Shown: in pieces, positions 1 to 8,269 of the stretch
How the letters are laid out: the number at the start of each line of letters is the position of its first letter
How positions within the stretch are numbered: position 1 is the stretch's first letter
Source of the DNA: WHSO01 sp050485485
Lineage (GTDB): Bacteria; Pseudomonadota; Alphaproteobacteria; SMXQ01
Direction of reading: 5' to 3'
Length of the DNA stretch: 27,240 nt
Assembly (NCBI GenBank): GCA_050485485.1
Contig: JBJHBM010000030.1
Location: 1-27,240, forward strand
Program-made: the position numbers and the translations under genes
The notes under the pieces: model-generated
What the model was told of the DNA's origin: nothing
Database searches by the model: none
Seen by the model: the letters and a program-made list of their open reading frames with translations, nothing else

Positions 1-998
1 CCGACCTTGCTCACCACCAGCCACGGCAGGCCGGCGACCGGGCGGCTCACCGCCAGCACCGCCCGCCCGGCGTAGTCGCGTCCCTCGACGAAGGCGCCGG
101 GACGGGCCACGGCCAGGGCCTCGGCCAGGCCCGGGGTGTTGTCGGCGAAGGCGCGCGCGAGGGGGGCCGAGCCATCGGCGAGCGGCGACAGGTAGTCGAT
201 CAGCGGCGGGCGGTGGCGGATCAGCAGGTTCTCGGCGCTGCGGTTGACCTCGCCGGGCTGCGCCAGCAGCGGAAACAGCGCCTCCGCGACCGGGCGCAGG
301 CCGAGAATCCAGCCGACCTGGGCGCTGGGCTCGCCCGTGCCCTGGATGCGATAGACCGGCGTGGCATAGCCGAGTCCGACGCCGCCCGCGGCGTTGCGGT
401 GGAGATCGAGCACCCGCGCGGCACCCGGCTCGAGGGAGGCGAAGAACGCGCCGAGGGCGCCGTCGAGCGGCGGCATGTCCGGCGTCGCCACCAGGGGGCG
501 GCCGTCGAGGGCGTAGAGCCCGATGCCGCCGATGCCGATGCGCCGCACGTTGGCGGGCACCTGCGGCCCGGCAGCGGGCGCGGCGAAGCCCGCGCGCTCG
601 GCGACCACCACCAGCAGGTTGCGCAGGTAGGCCGCCTGCGCCGCGCCGCCGGTGGCGTCGCCGCCGCCGAGCGCGAGCTCGGTCATGTAGATCTGGAGCG
701 ATTCGTTGGCGGCGAGGTCGGAGAGCTCGCCCGCGACGCGCGCCTCGAACCACTGCGCCACCGCGCCCGCGCGCGAATCGGCGACGATGGCGAGCCGCGC
801 CTGCCATGCCTGCAGCGCGCGCTCCCGCTCGTCCGCGACGAAAGACAGCACCGCCGCCACCGCGAGCACGGCCAGCGCCGCGAGCGCGAGCGCGAGCGCC
901 GCCACGCCCCACAGGGGCCCACGCATCCAGGGGCGCATCCAGAGGCGGGAGCGGGGCTCCGTCGCGGCGGGCGGGGGCTGGGTCGTCTCGACGCTCAC
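1..998 (-). CDS. Membrane-anchored periplasmic sensor, dCache-like (partial, C-terminus off left edge)
   Basis: The reverse strand is open from a GTG at 998 to the left edge, giving 332 codons with no stop. A proline-rich cytoplasmic N-terminus of about 25 residues is followed by one hydrophobic helix (about residues 29-55), then a long hydrophilic region that would lie in the periplasm. That region has two PAS-like halves. One ends in a strand reading GWILGLRPV; the second ends near the edge in LPWLVVSKV, the kind of strand that usually precedes the second membrane helix of dCache sensors. Such domains normally feed a histidine kinase, diguanylate cyclase/phosphodiesterase or chemoreceptor module, but that output domain is outside the window, so the signalling type is unknown. 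It is divergent from the LapG-like protease gene. The GTG start has only a weak Shine-Dalgarno; an internal ATG about 20 codons downstream is an alternative. Confidence 0.6.
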   Translation of the reverse strand, partial: MSVETTQPPPAATEPRSRLWMRPWMRGPLWGVAALALALAALAVLAVAAVLSFVADERERALQAWQARLAIVADSRAGAVAQWFEARVAGELSDLAANESLQIYMTELALGGGDATGGAAQAAYLRNLLVVVAERAGFAAPAAGPQVPANVRRIGIGGIGLYALDGRPLVATPDMPPLDGALGAFFASLEPGAARVLDLHRNAAGGVGLGYATPVYRIQGTGEPSAQVGWILGLRPVAEALFPLLAQPGEVNRSAENLLIRHRPPLIDYLSPLADGSAPLARAFADNTPGLAEALAVARPGAFVEGRDYAGRAVLAVSRPVAGLPWLVVSKV

Positions 999-1047
999 GG
1001 CCTGTTCGTCATGGCTGCTGCGGTCCCGCGACCCTAGGGGCGCGCCG

Positions 1048-1079
1048 TTGAGATTTCATTCAGACTGCCGCACTATACT
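1048..1079 (+). promoter_or_regulatory. Candidate promoter of the LapG-like protease gene
   Basis: A strong -10 match TATACT lies at 1074-1079 in the divergent spacer, about 35 bases before the ATG at 1114. The best -35 candidate, TTGAGA (1048-1053), is 20 bases upstream of it, which is longer than ideal. The -10 is the convincing part. Confidence 0.4.
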
Positions 1080-1113
1080 ACCAGAGCGCAATGATCGCGA
1101 CAGGGGCGGACGC

Positions 1114-1815
1114 ATGGTCCGAGGCGGACACGGGATAACAGGCCGGCTGCGCCGCGCGCTCGGCGTCCCCGCCCTCGCCGCCGCGCTCGCGCTTCCGCTC
1201 GTGCTCGGAGGAACGGCCGCTGCGGTCGCGCCGAGCGTGGTGGACGGCGGCGCCGACGTGTTCGGCTCGCGCACGATCCGTTCCGACAACCTCGCGCCCT
1301 TCCCCAAGTGGCGCGGCGCGCTCGAGCGCTACTTCGAGGAGAAGCAGGGCCTGCGCGGCCCCTGCCGCATCGGCGTGTTCAGCCGCTGCGAGGTGGAGGA
1401 GTGGCAGACGTTCCTGACCTCGCTCGCGGGCCTCCCGCCCGAGCGGCAAATGCGCGAGGTCCACGCGTTCCACAACCGCGCCCGCTACATTCTCGACATC
1501 GTCAACTGGGGGGTCGAGGACTACTGGGCGACGCCGTTCGAGTTCCTGCGCAAGGACGGCGACTGCGAGGACTACGCCATCGCCAAGTTCATGTCGCTGC
1601 GCGCGCTCGGCTTTCCCAACGAGCGCATGCGGATCGTCGTGGTGCGCGACCTCAACCTGCGCGTCGCCCACGCCGTCCTGGTGGTCGAGCTGGGCGGCGT
1701 GAAATACGTGCTCGACAACCAGATTCGCGACGCGGTCCCCGAGACCGTGATCCGCCACTACCAGCCGATCTATTCCGTCAACGAAACCCACTGGTGGCTG
1801 CACCGGCGCGCCTGA
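1114..1815 (+). CDS. Transglutaminase-like periplasmic cysteine protease (BTLCP family, LapG-like)
   Basis: This 233-residue protein has an N-terminal signal or anchor helix (about 14-38) and then a bacterial transglutaminase-like cysteine proteinase domain. The putative Cys-His-Asp triad is visible: Cys151 in DGDCEDYA, His196 in VAHAVLV and Asp211 in VLDNQ. In characterised LapG the acidic residues flanking the Cys bind calcium, and both are present here (Asp150, Glu152). LapG cleaves large surface adhesins and is held inactive by the c-di-GMP receptor LapD; neither partner is visible here, so the substrate is unknown. The ATG at 1114 is chosen because it follows the purine-rich GGGGCGGA at 1103-1110; an earlier ATG at 1091 is out of frame and stops quickly. 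It lies 90 bases upstream of the EPS initiating transferase on the same strand, which suggests a role in biofilm matrix or surface attachment. Confidence 0.82.
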   Translation: MVRGGHGITGRLRRALGVPALAAALALPLVLGGTAAAVAPSVVDGGADVFGSRTIRSDNLAPFPKWRGALERYFEEKQGLRGPCRIGVFSRCEVEEWQTFLTSLAGLPPERQMREVHAFHNRARYILDIVNWGVEDYWATPFEFLRKDGDCEDYAIAKFMSLRALGFPNERMRIVVVRDLNLRVAHAVLVVELGGVKYVLDNQIRDAVPETVIRHYQPIYSVNETHWWLHRRA

Positions 1816-1863
1816 GTCCGACGCGCGGGCCTCGTCGCCCTCCGGATTCCGTGCTAAGGATCG

Positions 1864-1889
1864 CGGCGGCGGCCCTCCTGCGGCCGCCG
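1864..1889 (+). promoter_or_regulatory. GC-rich hairpin in the leader of the sugar-phosphate transferase
   Basis: CGGCGGC (1864-1870) and GCCGCCG (1883-1889) form a perfect 7-bp inverted repeat around a 12-base loop. It sits directly before the purine-rich GGGGGAGCGAG that serves as Shine-Dalgarno for the ATG at 1906. It could influence translation or attenuate read-through from the upstream gene. There is no T-run, so it is not a classical terminator. In DNA this GC-rich, chance occurrence is quite possible. Confidence 0.25.
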
Positions 1890-1905
1890 GGGGAGCGAGT
1901 TCCGC

Positions 1906-3330
1906 ATGATCTGGCACCGGCCGTTCAGCCCGGAGGAACGGGGCCTTCTGATCGTGGGCCTGCTGCGCGTCGCCGATGCGGCCCTGGTCGCGGCGGCGGC
2001 CGTGTTCGCGTTCATGCTGCGCGAAGACCTGGACGACATGCCCGCCCACTACATCCTCGCGGTCCTGATCGCGATCGTGGTGCTGGCGAACGGGCTGCAG
2101 CTCTCCGGCGCCTACGACGCCCACGGCGTCGCGCGGCTGCGCAGCCGGTTCGGCCGCGTGCTCCTCGTCTGGTCCGCCGTCGCGGTCGCCTTGATCGTGG
2201 TCGCCTATTTCACCAAGACCTCCGACCATTTCTCGCGCGTCTGGCTCGCCACGTGGTTCGTGACGGTCTGCATCGGGCTGATCGCCACCCGCCTGGTCGC
2301 GGTGTGGAGGGTGGAGGCATGGCGCGCGGCGGGCAGGCTCACCCGGCGCCTCGCGATCGTCGGCAGGCCGGCCCGCGCCGAACGGCTGCACGCGACGCTC
2401 GCGCGGGCCGGCGCGCAGGACATGAAGATCGTCGGCACCTTCGTCCCTGAGCGCGACGCCGCGCCCGACGCGGCGGGGGCGGCTCCCGGGCTCGATGCGC
2501 TTGCCGAAGCGGTGAGCGGCGGCGGCGTGGACGAGATCGTGGTGACGGTGGGTCGCGACACGGACTCGGCGGCGCTGATGCGGCTCGTCCACGAGCTCGG
2601 CGCCCTGCCGGTCGAGGTCCGGTTCGCGCCCGACATCCTCGACCTTCCGTTCCCCGTTCTCGGCACCTCCTATTCCGGCACCGTGCCTCTGTTCGATGTC
2701 CACCGCCGGCCGCTCTCGATCGGCAGCCGGGTGGTGAAGCGCATCGAGGATCTCGTGCTGGGCGGCCTGTTCCTCGTCCTGGCCGCCCCGCTGATGGCGG
2801 CCATCGCCATCGCCGTCAAGGCGACCTCGCCGGGCCCCGTGCTGTTCCGCCAGCCCCGTCACGGATTCAACAACAATGCCTTCACCCTCTACAAGTTCCG
2901 CACCATGTACGCGGACCATTCGCACCGCGACGCCGCCGCCCGCGCCGTCCCCGTCCAGGCGCGCCGCGGGGACCCGCGCGTGACGCCCGTCGGCAGGCTG
3001 TTGCGGCGCACCAGCCTCGACGAGCTGCCGCAACTGTTCAACGTCGTCCGGGGCGAGATGTCGCTGGTGGGCCCGCGTCCCCACGCCATCGCCCACAACC
3101 GGGAGTTCGCCCGCATCGTGGACGGCTATATCGGGCGCCACCGCGTCAAGCCGGGCATCACCGGCTGGGCCCAGGTCTGCGGATTCCGGGGAGAGACCGA
3201 CACCGTCGAGAAGATGCGCGCGCGCGTCGAGCACGACCTTTATTATATCCAGCACTGGTCGCTGTGGTTCGACTTCAGGATTCTGCTGATGACCCTGTTC
3301 TTCGGATTCGTGCACCGCAATGCCTACTGA
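1906..3330 (+). CDS. Exopolysaccharide polyprenyl glycosylphosphotransferase (initiating sugar-1-phosphate transferase, WcaJ/ExoY type)
   Basis: This 474-residue membrane protein should transfer a hexose-1-phosphate from a nucleotide sugar to undecaprenyl phosphate, the first step of repeat-unit assembly. The N-terminal half has four hydrophobic helices (within about 15-140) and a CoA-binding-like Rossmann segment (about 145-265). The C-terminal catalytic domain (about 277-474) starts with a membrane-entering helix (KRIEDLVLGG onwards). It carries the family motifs KFRTM (330-334), TSLDELPQLFNV (369-380, acidic pair Asp372-Glu373), LVGPRP and PGITGWAQV (416-424). Length and architecture match the long polyisoprenyl-phosphate hexose-1-phosphate transferases rather than the short ExoY form. 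The polymerase gene follows after 30 bases, so the two are probably cotranscribed. The sugar used cannot be read from sequence. Confidence 0.92.
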   Translation: MIWHRPFSPEERGLLIVGLLRVADAALVAAAAVFAFMLREDLDDMPAHYILAVLIAIVVLANGLQLSGAYDAHGVARLRSRFGRVLLVWSAVAVALIVVAYFTKTSDHFSRVWLATWFVTVCIGLIATRLVAVWRVEAWRAAGRLTRRLAIVGRPARAERLHATLARAGAQDMKIVGTFVPERDAAPDAAGAAPGLDALAEAVSGGGVDEIVVTVGRDTDSAALMRLVHELGALPVEVRFAPDILDLPFPVLGTSYSGTVPLFDVHRRPLSIGSRVVKRIEDLVLGGLFLVLAAPLMAAIAIAVKATSPGPVLFRQPRHGFNNNAFTLYKFRTMYADHSHRDAAARAVPVQARRGDPRVTPVGRLLRRTSLDELPQLFNVVRGEMSLVGPRPHAIAHNREFARIVDGYIGRHRVKPGITGWAQVCGFRGETDTVEKMRARVEHDLYYIQHWSLWFDFRILLMTLFFGFVHRNAY

Positions 3331-3360
3331 ACGGCACGCCGCCGGCACGGGCGCCCCGCG

Positions 3361-4815
3361 ATGATCCCGCGCGCGGCGTTCGTCGTCCTGATGGTGCTGG
3401 TGGCCTCCGCCGCCGTGCCGCTCGGCGCCAACCGGATGTGGGCCTGGGCCCTGATGGCGATCGTCGTCGGCGTGCTGATGATCGCGATGGCGCTGGCGAT
3501 GGCGGCCAATCCGGCGGCGGCGCCGATGCCGTGGCGCAATTACCGGGTTCCCGCCATCGGCTATCTGCTGGTGCTGGTCTGGACGCTGGTCCAGGCCTCG
3601 ACGGCGACGCCCGCCGCCCTGCACCACCCGCTGTGGGCGGACGCCGAGGCGATCCTCGGCACGCCGCTCGTGGGCGCGATCAGCCTCGATCCGCCCGAGA
3701 CCCTATCGGAGGCGACGCGCTTCATCGCCTACGGCGGCATCTTCTGGCTCGCCATGCAGTTCGCCTGCCGCGACGGCCGCGCCCGCACAATGCTGTGGGT
3801 GATCGTCCTCGCCATCACCGCCAACGCCGCCTACGGGCTGCTGGTGCAGATCTCGGGTACCAACACGATCCTGTGGTTCGACAAATGGGCCTATCCCAAC
3901 GTGGTAACGGGCACCTTCGTCAACCGCAACCATTTCGCCACCTATCTCGGCCTTGGCCTGATCGTCACCCTCACCTTCCTGATCGAGGAGATGCGCCGGA
4001 TCGCCGCCGGGGTCAGTCTGCGGACCTTCGGCGGGCTGGTGGAGGTGTCGGAATCCCTGACCCTCAGGTTCTATCTGCTGTCGGGCTTGGTCGGGCTGCT
4101 GGTCCTGGCCGCGCTGATGACGGGCTCGCGCGGCGGCCTCGCCGCCATCGCCGCGGGCGTCGCCGCCCTGCTGGGCGGCATCGCCCTGTCCACGCTGGTC
4201 TCGGGTGGCCGGGTCGCGCGGCTCGGGCTCGCCCTCGCGGCCGGTGCCGGGCTCGCGCTGCTGCTGTCGGGGGAGATCGTTGTGGAACGGGCCTATCACG
4301 GCGACGGCGCGACAGAGCGGGCCGGCCTCTACGCGGCCACCGCGCGCGCGGTCGCGGAGCGGCCCCTGCTGGGCACGGGGCCCGGCACCTACGGCGAAGC
4401 GTTCCTCGCCTATCGGCCCCATGACATCGGGGTGAGCCGGCTCCGCCTATGGTACGACCACGCCCACAACACCTACCTGGAGGTCGCTTTCGAGAGCGGC
4501 ATCCCCGCGTTGATCGTCCTGCTGCTGATGGCAGGCTGGGTCCTGGTGGTGCTGGCGCGCGGGGCGCGCACCCGGCGCCACAACGACCTCCTGCCTGCCG
4601 TCGGCATCGGTGCGACGGCGCTGGTGGCGGTCCATGCGCTGTTCGACTTCTCGATCGAGATACCGGCGGTGGCCGCGACCTATCTCGCCATTCTCGGCAT
4701 CGCCTACGCGCAGGCCTTCAACCACGCCGAGCGGACCGAAGGGCCCGCGAACCGGAACGGCCCGGACAGCCGGGCCGGGCCGGACGGTACGCCACGCCCA
4801 CCGGAAGCCGCCTGA
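3361..4815 (+). CDS. O-antigen ligase/polymerase-family EPS polymerase (Wzy-like)
   Basis: This 484-residue polytopic membrane protein has about 11-12 hydrophobic helices. Features of the Wzy_C/O-antigen ligase family are visible: NRNHFATYLG (about 187-196), GSRGG (about 255-259), a large periplasmic loop containing GTGPGTYGEAF (about 338-348) and the conserved HNTYLEVAFESG (about 368-379) before the last helices. Members join lipid-linked repeat units into polymer, or ligate polymer to lipid A core. Next to an initiating transferase and opposite a Wzc/Wza-type export operon, polymerisation of a secreted EPS is the likelier role. The ATG at 3361 has only a poor Shine-Dalgarno, so translation may depend on coupling with the upstream gene. 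A hydrophilic, proline- and glycine-rich tail of about 30 residues ends the protein. Confidence 0.85.
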   Translation: MIPRAAFVVLMVLVASAAVPLGANRMWAWALMAIVVGVLMIAMALAMAANPAAAPMPWRNYRVPAIGYLLVLVWTLVQASTATPAALHHPLWADAEAILGTPLVGAISLDPPETLSEATRFIAYGGIFWLAMQFACRDGRARTMLWVIVLAITANAAYGLLVQISGTNTILWFDKWAYPNVVTGTFVNRNHFATYLGLGLIVTLTFLIEEMRRIAAGVSLRTFGGLVEVSESLTLRFYLLSGLVGLLVLAALMTGSRGGLAAIAAGVAALLGGIALSTLVSGGRVARLGLALAAGAGLALLLSGEIVVERAYHGDGATERAGLYAATARAVAERPLLGTGPGTYGEAFLAYRPHDIGVSRLRLWYDHAHNTYLEVAFESGIPALIVLLLMAGWVLVVLARGARTRRHNDLLPAVGIGATALVAVHALFDFSIEIPAVAATYLAILGIAYAQAFNHAERTEGPANRNGPDSRAGPDGTPRPPEAA

Positions 4816-4825
4816 CCCCGGGGTC
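4814..4825. repeat. 12-bp perfect palindrome between convergent stop codons
   Basis: GACCCCGGGGTC starts inside the polymerase stop codon (TGA 4813-4815) and ends three bases before the reverse stop codon of the convergent gene (4828-4830). A GACC/GGTC stem with a CCGG loop would form in transcripts from either strand. No T-run follows on either side, so a terminator role is only suggested by position. Confidence 0.3.
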
Positions 4826-4827
4826 GA

Positions 4828-5532
4828 TCAGAGACGCGCGCGCGCATAGTTGAAGCGGGCGAGCAGGTGCGGCTCGCTCATGAGCATCTCGGCGACGGTG
4901 GCCTCGGCGAAACGCGCCCGCGCCAGACGGACGAGATCGGACGGCATCCACAGCGCCGCGAGGTGGAACTGGTCGCGCAGGCGCGCGCGCATCCCGGGGC
5001 TGAGCCCCTGCCAGTAGAGCAGCGCCACCTGCAGCCGCGCCATGACCACGCCCGGCTCCGCGGGCGCGCGCCGGATCGCCATGTCCATGATGCGCTCGAT
5101 CTCGCCCGCCGGGCGGGCACCGACCGCCGACGCCTGCAGCAGGCGGTTCCACCCGTAGGCATCGGCCGGCGCGCGGGCCAGGGCCTTGCGCTGCACCGCG
5201 ACGGCCTCGTTCACCAGCGCGCGGCGCTCCGGCGACAACGGCCGCGTGCCGGCGATGGCGGACATCCTGATCGTGGCGATGTCGGAGTGGTAGCGGCCGC
5301 TCGGCACCCAGCGGGTGGCGCGCTCGCGGCTTTCGGCGGTGCGCGCCAGGAGAGGCGCCGGGATGGGCTTGCCGGCCGCAAGCTCGCGCAGGGTCCGGTC
5401 CTGCGGCCCGGCCGCAATTCCCGCCATCAGCCTCGGGATGCCGAGCGCGAGCGCGAGGACGCCCAGTACGGCCAGGGTGCCGGCCACGAGCCAGCGCGCG
5501 GGTCGCGCCTGCGGCGAAACGGGATCGGTCAC
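4828..5532 (-). CDS. Single-pass membrane protein with TPR-like helices (VpsP-like EPS accessory protein)
   Basis: This 234-residue protein follows the Wzc-type kinase by 40 bases on the same strand. The GTG at 5532 is chosen because GAGGGGGAAG lies about seven bases upstream; a longer in-frame version would begin inside the kinase gene with a low-complexity leader. A short cytoplasmic N-terminus precedes one membrane helix (about 13-36). The rest is alpha-helical, with tetratricopeptide-like spacing such as KALARAPADAYGW and MDMAIRRAPAEPGVV. I did not recognise a named family with certainty. The pattern resembles VpsP-like proteins found beside chain-length regulators in polysaccharide loci. 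A scaffold role for the export complex is inference from position. No catalytic motif is visible. Confidence 0.7.
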   Translation of the reverse strand: MTDPVSPQARPARWLVAGTLAVLGVLALALGIPRLMAGIAAGPQDRTLRELAAGKPIPAPLLARTAESRERATRWVPSGRYHSDIATIRMSAIAGTRPLSPERRALVNEAVAVQRKALARAPADAYGWNRLLQASAVGARPAGEIERIMDMAIRRAPAEPGVVMARLQVALLYWQGLSPGMRARLRDQFHLAALWMPSDLVRLARARFAEATVAEMLMSEPHLLARFNYARARL

Positions 5533-5572
5533 GGCGCTTCCCCCTCGCCGTTCCCGGACGGAACGGGACGGC

Positions 5573-7897
5573 TCAGTCCTGGGTGTAATAGTTGTGGTAC
5601 TGATAGTAACCGGAGTCGTTCGAAGCGTACTGGGCCTGCTTGCGCAGATCAACCTGGGTCATGATGAGGCCCGCGATCGACGCGCCGGCCTCGATCGCCT
5701 GGCGCACTCCCGTCAGGAGGTTCTGGCGTCCCGTCTTGAGCCAGCGCACCACGAAGGCGGTCTTGTCGGCCTGGCGCACCAGCACCAGGGCGTCGGACAC
5801 CGCGAGCAGCGGCGGCGCATCCATGATCACGAGGTCGAACACCTCGGACAGCTTGCGCAGCAGCTCGCGCATCTTATGCGAACCGAGCAGGTCGGGCGGG
5901 TTGGGCGCATAGGAGCCCGCCGTGATGTAGCGGATGCCGTAGCGCTCCTCGATCTCGATGATGTCGGGAAGCGCGGCGGCGCCTCCGAGGTAGTCGGAGA
6001 GTCCGCGCTCGTTGGCGACGCCCAGATTGGTGTGAACGCTGGGATGGCGTATGTCGCAATCGACCACGATGCACTTCTGGCCGGACCTGCTCGCCATCGC
6101 CGCCAATGCCAGCGCGGTCGAGGTCTTGCCCTCGCCCGGCACGGACGACGTGATGAGGACGGTCTTGGGCGGACGATCCACGTTGGCCAGCATCAGGCTG
6201 GTCCGGACCGTCCGGATCGCCTCTCCGAAGGCGCTGGTCGGCTGGTCGGCCGCGACCTGGTAGGTCTTCTTGTGGCGCGCCTTTTCGCCCGACAGCAGCG
6301 GCACGATCCCGAGGGTCGGCAGGCCGGTGTAGCTTTCGAGCTGGTAGACGCTGCGGAAGCCCGTGTCGAAGAATTCGAGCAGCAGCGCAAGCCCGATACC
6401 CATCATGAGCGAGATCATCACCGCAGCCGAGATCATGAAGTTCTTGCGGGGATAGAACGGCGACCACGGCTCCACGGCACGCGAGATGATCCGCGCATCG
6501 GGCTCCTGGAAGCCCTCGTCCTGGACGCCGGTTTCCTTCAGGCGCGCGAGGATGGTCTCGTAGAGCTGCTTGTTGGCCTTGACCTCGCTCTCGAGCGCGC
6601 GGAGCGTCACTTCGGCGTCGTGCTGCTCGTCGAGGCGCGCCTGCAGGCGCGCGATCTCGGCGTTCAGGTTCTTCTCGCGGGCGACCGCAAGCTCGGCCTC
6701 GCTCTCGAGGTTGGAGACGATCTTCCGCACCTCCTCCTCGACCTTGCCCTCGAGGTCCTTGAGCTCGTTCTGGGCCAGCACCATGCGGGGGTGGTCGGGC
6801 CGGAGCTGCGTCTTGAGCTCGCTGATCTTGCGGACCATCAGCGTCTCCTGCTCGCGCAGCTTCTGGATCAGCGGCGAGCCGAGGACGCCCGCGATGGAAT
6901 CGACGCTCGCGCCGGAAGCCAGCATTTTCTGAACCTGGCCGTAGCGCGCCTCCGCCTCGGCGCGCTGGGAGCGCGCGATCACGAGCTGGCTGTCGAGCTC
7001 CGCGCGCTGACGCGCGTAGACGCTGGCGCCGCCGACCTCGACGATCCCCGACTTGCGCCGGAACTCCTCGAGCCGCTGCTCGGACGAGATCACGCGGTTG
7101 CGCAGCTCCTGCGCGCGCTGGTTGAGCCATTCGGATGCGCGCGAGGTGGCGCGGCTCTTGCCCTCGATCTGATCGAGGACGTAGAGGTCGGCCGTGGTAT
7201 TGGCCGCGAGCGCCGCCATCCTCGGGTCGGAGGAAGTGAACCGTATCGAAATCACGCGCGCGCGCGCGGACGGCCGCACGTCGAGCCCGTCAAGGTAGAT
7301 GTCCGTCGCCGTCTCGATCGCTTCCAGGCGCAGATCTTCCGGACTGCGCGGCGCCAGTGCGAGGCGCTCCATGCGCTCGGCCGCGAGCTCCTGGCTGTAG
7401 CGCCCGCCGCTGACGAGATCGCGGCCCCAGGCGAGCGCCGCCGCCGCGCCCGTGCGCAGCGGCTCCGTCACCATCGCGACGAGGCTTTTCCGCCGAGGCT
7501 CGAGCGACGGGTTGAACAGCGGATCGTTGGCGAGGTCGAGCTTGACCACCACCTTGCGTGCGAGCTCGCGCGAGCCGATGACGGCCGCCTCCGTCTCGTT
7601 GGTGTAGTAGTCCGGGCGCATGCCGGACACGACGGATTCGACGTTGAGCAGGCGCTGGCGGCTGGGTTCCACCACCATCGTCGCTTCTGCGTAGTAGAGC
7701 GGGGTCTTCTGGTTGACGTCGTAAGCCGCCCAGGCGGTCGCGGCGAGCACGATGCCGAGGATCATGTACTTGCGCCGCTTGAGGACGTTGAGGATGTGGG
7801 GCAGCGACAGGCCGCCCTGCGCCTGCTGCTCGATCTCCGCCGCCTCGCGCTGGCGCGCGTTCGGACCTTGCGGATTCAATGGCGTGACCGTGCTCAT
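5573..7897 (-). CDS. Wzc/ExoP-type polysaccharide co-polymerase fused to a BY-kinase (tyrosine kinase)
   Basis: From the ATG at 7897 this encodes 774 residues; an upstream ATG at 7978 would add 27 residues that do not look like part of the family, and neither start has a strong Shine-Dalgarno. Order: Wzz domain with helix 1 (about 44-61), a long periplasmic coiled-coil region (about 245-460), the Pro-rich EPWSPFYP (476-483) before helix 2 (about 487-509), then a cytoplasmic P-loop kinase. Walker A is SSVPGEGKT (584-592), Walker A' VVDCDIRHP (611-619) and Walker B DLVIMDAPP (688-696). The C-terminus is a tyrosine cluster, with six Tyr in the last 18 residues (757, 764, 765, 767, 770, 771). Such proteins set chain length and couple Wzy polymerisation to export through autophosphorylation cycles. 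Kinase and membrane parts are fused, as is usual in Proteobacteria. Confidence 0.95.
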   Translation of the reverse strand: MSTVTPLNPQGPNARQREAAEIEQQAQGGLSLPHILNVLKRRKYMILGIVLAATAWAAYDVNQKTPLYYAEATMVVEPSRQRLLNVESVVSGMRPDYYTNETEAAVIGSRELARKVVVKLDLANDPLFNPSLEPRRKSLVAMVTEPLRTGAAAALAWGRDLVSGGRYSQELAAERMERLALAPRSPEDLRLEAIETATDIYLDGLDVRPSARARVISIRFTSSDPRMAALAANTTADLYVLDQIEGKSRATSRASEWLNQRAQELRNRVISSEQRLEEFRRKSGIVEVGGASVYARQRAELDSQLVIARSQRAEAEARYGQVQKMLASGASVDSIAGVLGSPLIQKLREQETLMVRKISELKTQLRPDHPRMVLAQNELKDLEGKVEEEVRKIVSNLESEAELAVAREKNLNAEIARLQARLDEQHDAEVTLRALESEVKANKQLYETILARLKETGVQDEGFQEPDARIISRAVEPWSPFYPRKNFMISAAVMISLMMGIGLALLLEFFDTGFRSVYQLESYTGLPTLGIVPLLSGEKARHKKTYQVAADQPTSAFGEAIRTVRTSLMLANVDRPPKTVLITSSVPGEGKTSTALALAAMASRSGQKCIVVDCDIRHPSVHTNLGVANERGLSDYLGGAAALPDIIEIEERYGIRYITAGSYAPNPPDLLGSHKMRELLRKLSEVFDLVIMDAPPLLAVSDALVLVRQADKTAFVVRWLKTGRQNLLTGVRQAIEAGASIAGLIMTQVDLRKQAQYASNDSGYYQYHNYYTQD

Positions 7898-8269
7898 GCC
7901 TAAGTCGTACCCCGCGCGCCCACCGGCGCGCCGCAAACCGCATCGCGCAATATGCCGACGGACGGAGTCGGCACACATGCCGTCATTTCGTCCGAAAGCC
8001 CACTAAGAACCCGTGAACACGCCGAAGCGAGTTCGGATTACGGCAACTGCGGTGGTCTTATATAAAACCTGTCCACCCGGACGCCGCCCTTGTCCCACCG
8101 GGTCGGCCTCAACCCCGTTCCCTGGCCCGAGGCTAGAGAAACGCCGCCAACGTAATTATGACATAAGTCATATGCAAGGGGATTCTTGCAACGGCGATAG
8201 GGATATTCGCGTCGCGGAGGGCGCCGCCGCACCCCCTTACCTCTTCGGGACGCCGGCGCGGAACGGCAA
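7898..8269. other. Gene-free 372-bp gap inside the EPS export operon
   Basis: Both flanking genes (OPX lipoprotein and Wzc-type kinase) read leftwards. No convincing coding region is seen; an 86-codon plus-strand frame here has no family resemblance or good start. The gap is more AT-rich than its surroundings, with a TTATATAAAA patch (8057-8066) and the inverted repeats listed separately. It probably holds an internal promoter and/or regulatory leader for the kinase gene. I see no GC hairpin followed by T residues. Confidence 0.5.
8155..8190 (-). promoter_or_regulatory. Two adjacent inverted repeats overlapping a candidate extended -10
   Basis: ATGAC-ATAA-GTCAT (8158-8171) is directly followed by TGCAAG-GGGATT-CTTGCA (8173-8190). 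On the minus strand TGTCATAAT (8163 to 8155) reads as an extended -10 element (TGn plus CATAAT), overlapping the first repeat; no good -35 is present at the usual distance. Transcription from it would run towards the Wzc-type gene with a leader of about 250 bases. The second repeat would lie just upstream, as an activator site often does. Function is inferred from layout. Confidence 0.35.

Noticed and set aside
1078..3627. 849-codon open frame antisense to the protease and transferase genes
   Set aside because: Its translation is Arg/His/Asp/Gly-rich low complexity typical of antisense frames in GC-rich DNA, and it opposes two clear family members.
5315..7903. 862-codon plus-strand frame opposite the Wzc-type gene
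   Set aside because: Shadow of the kinase gene: repetitive Arg/Leu/Glu/His composition and no recognisable domain, while the minus strand encodes a complete BY-kinase.
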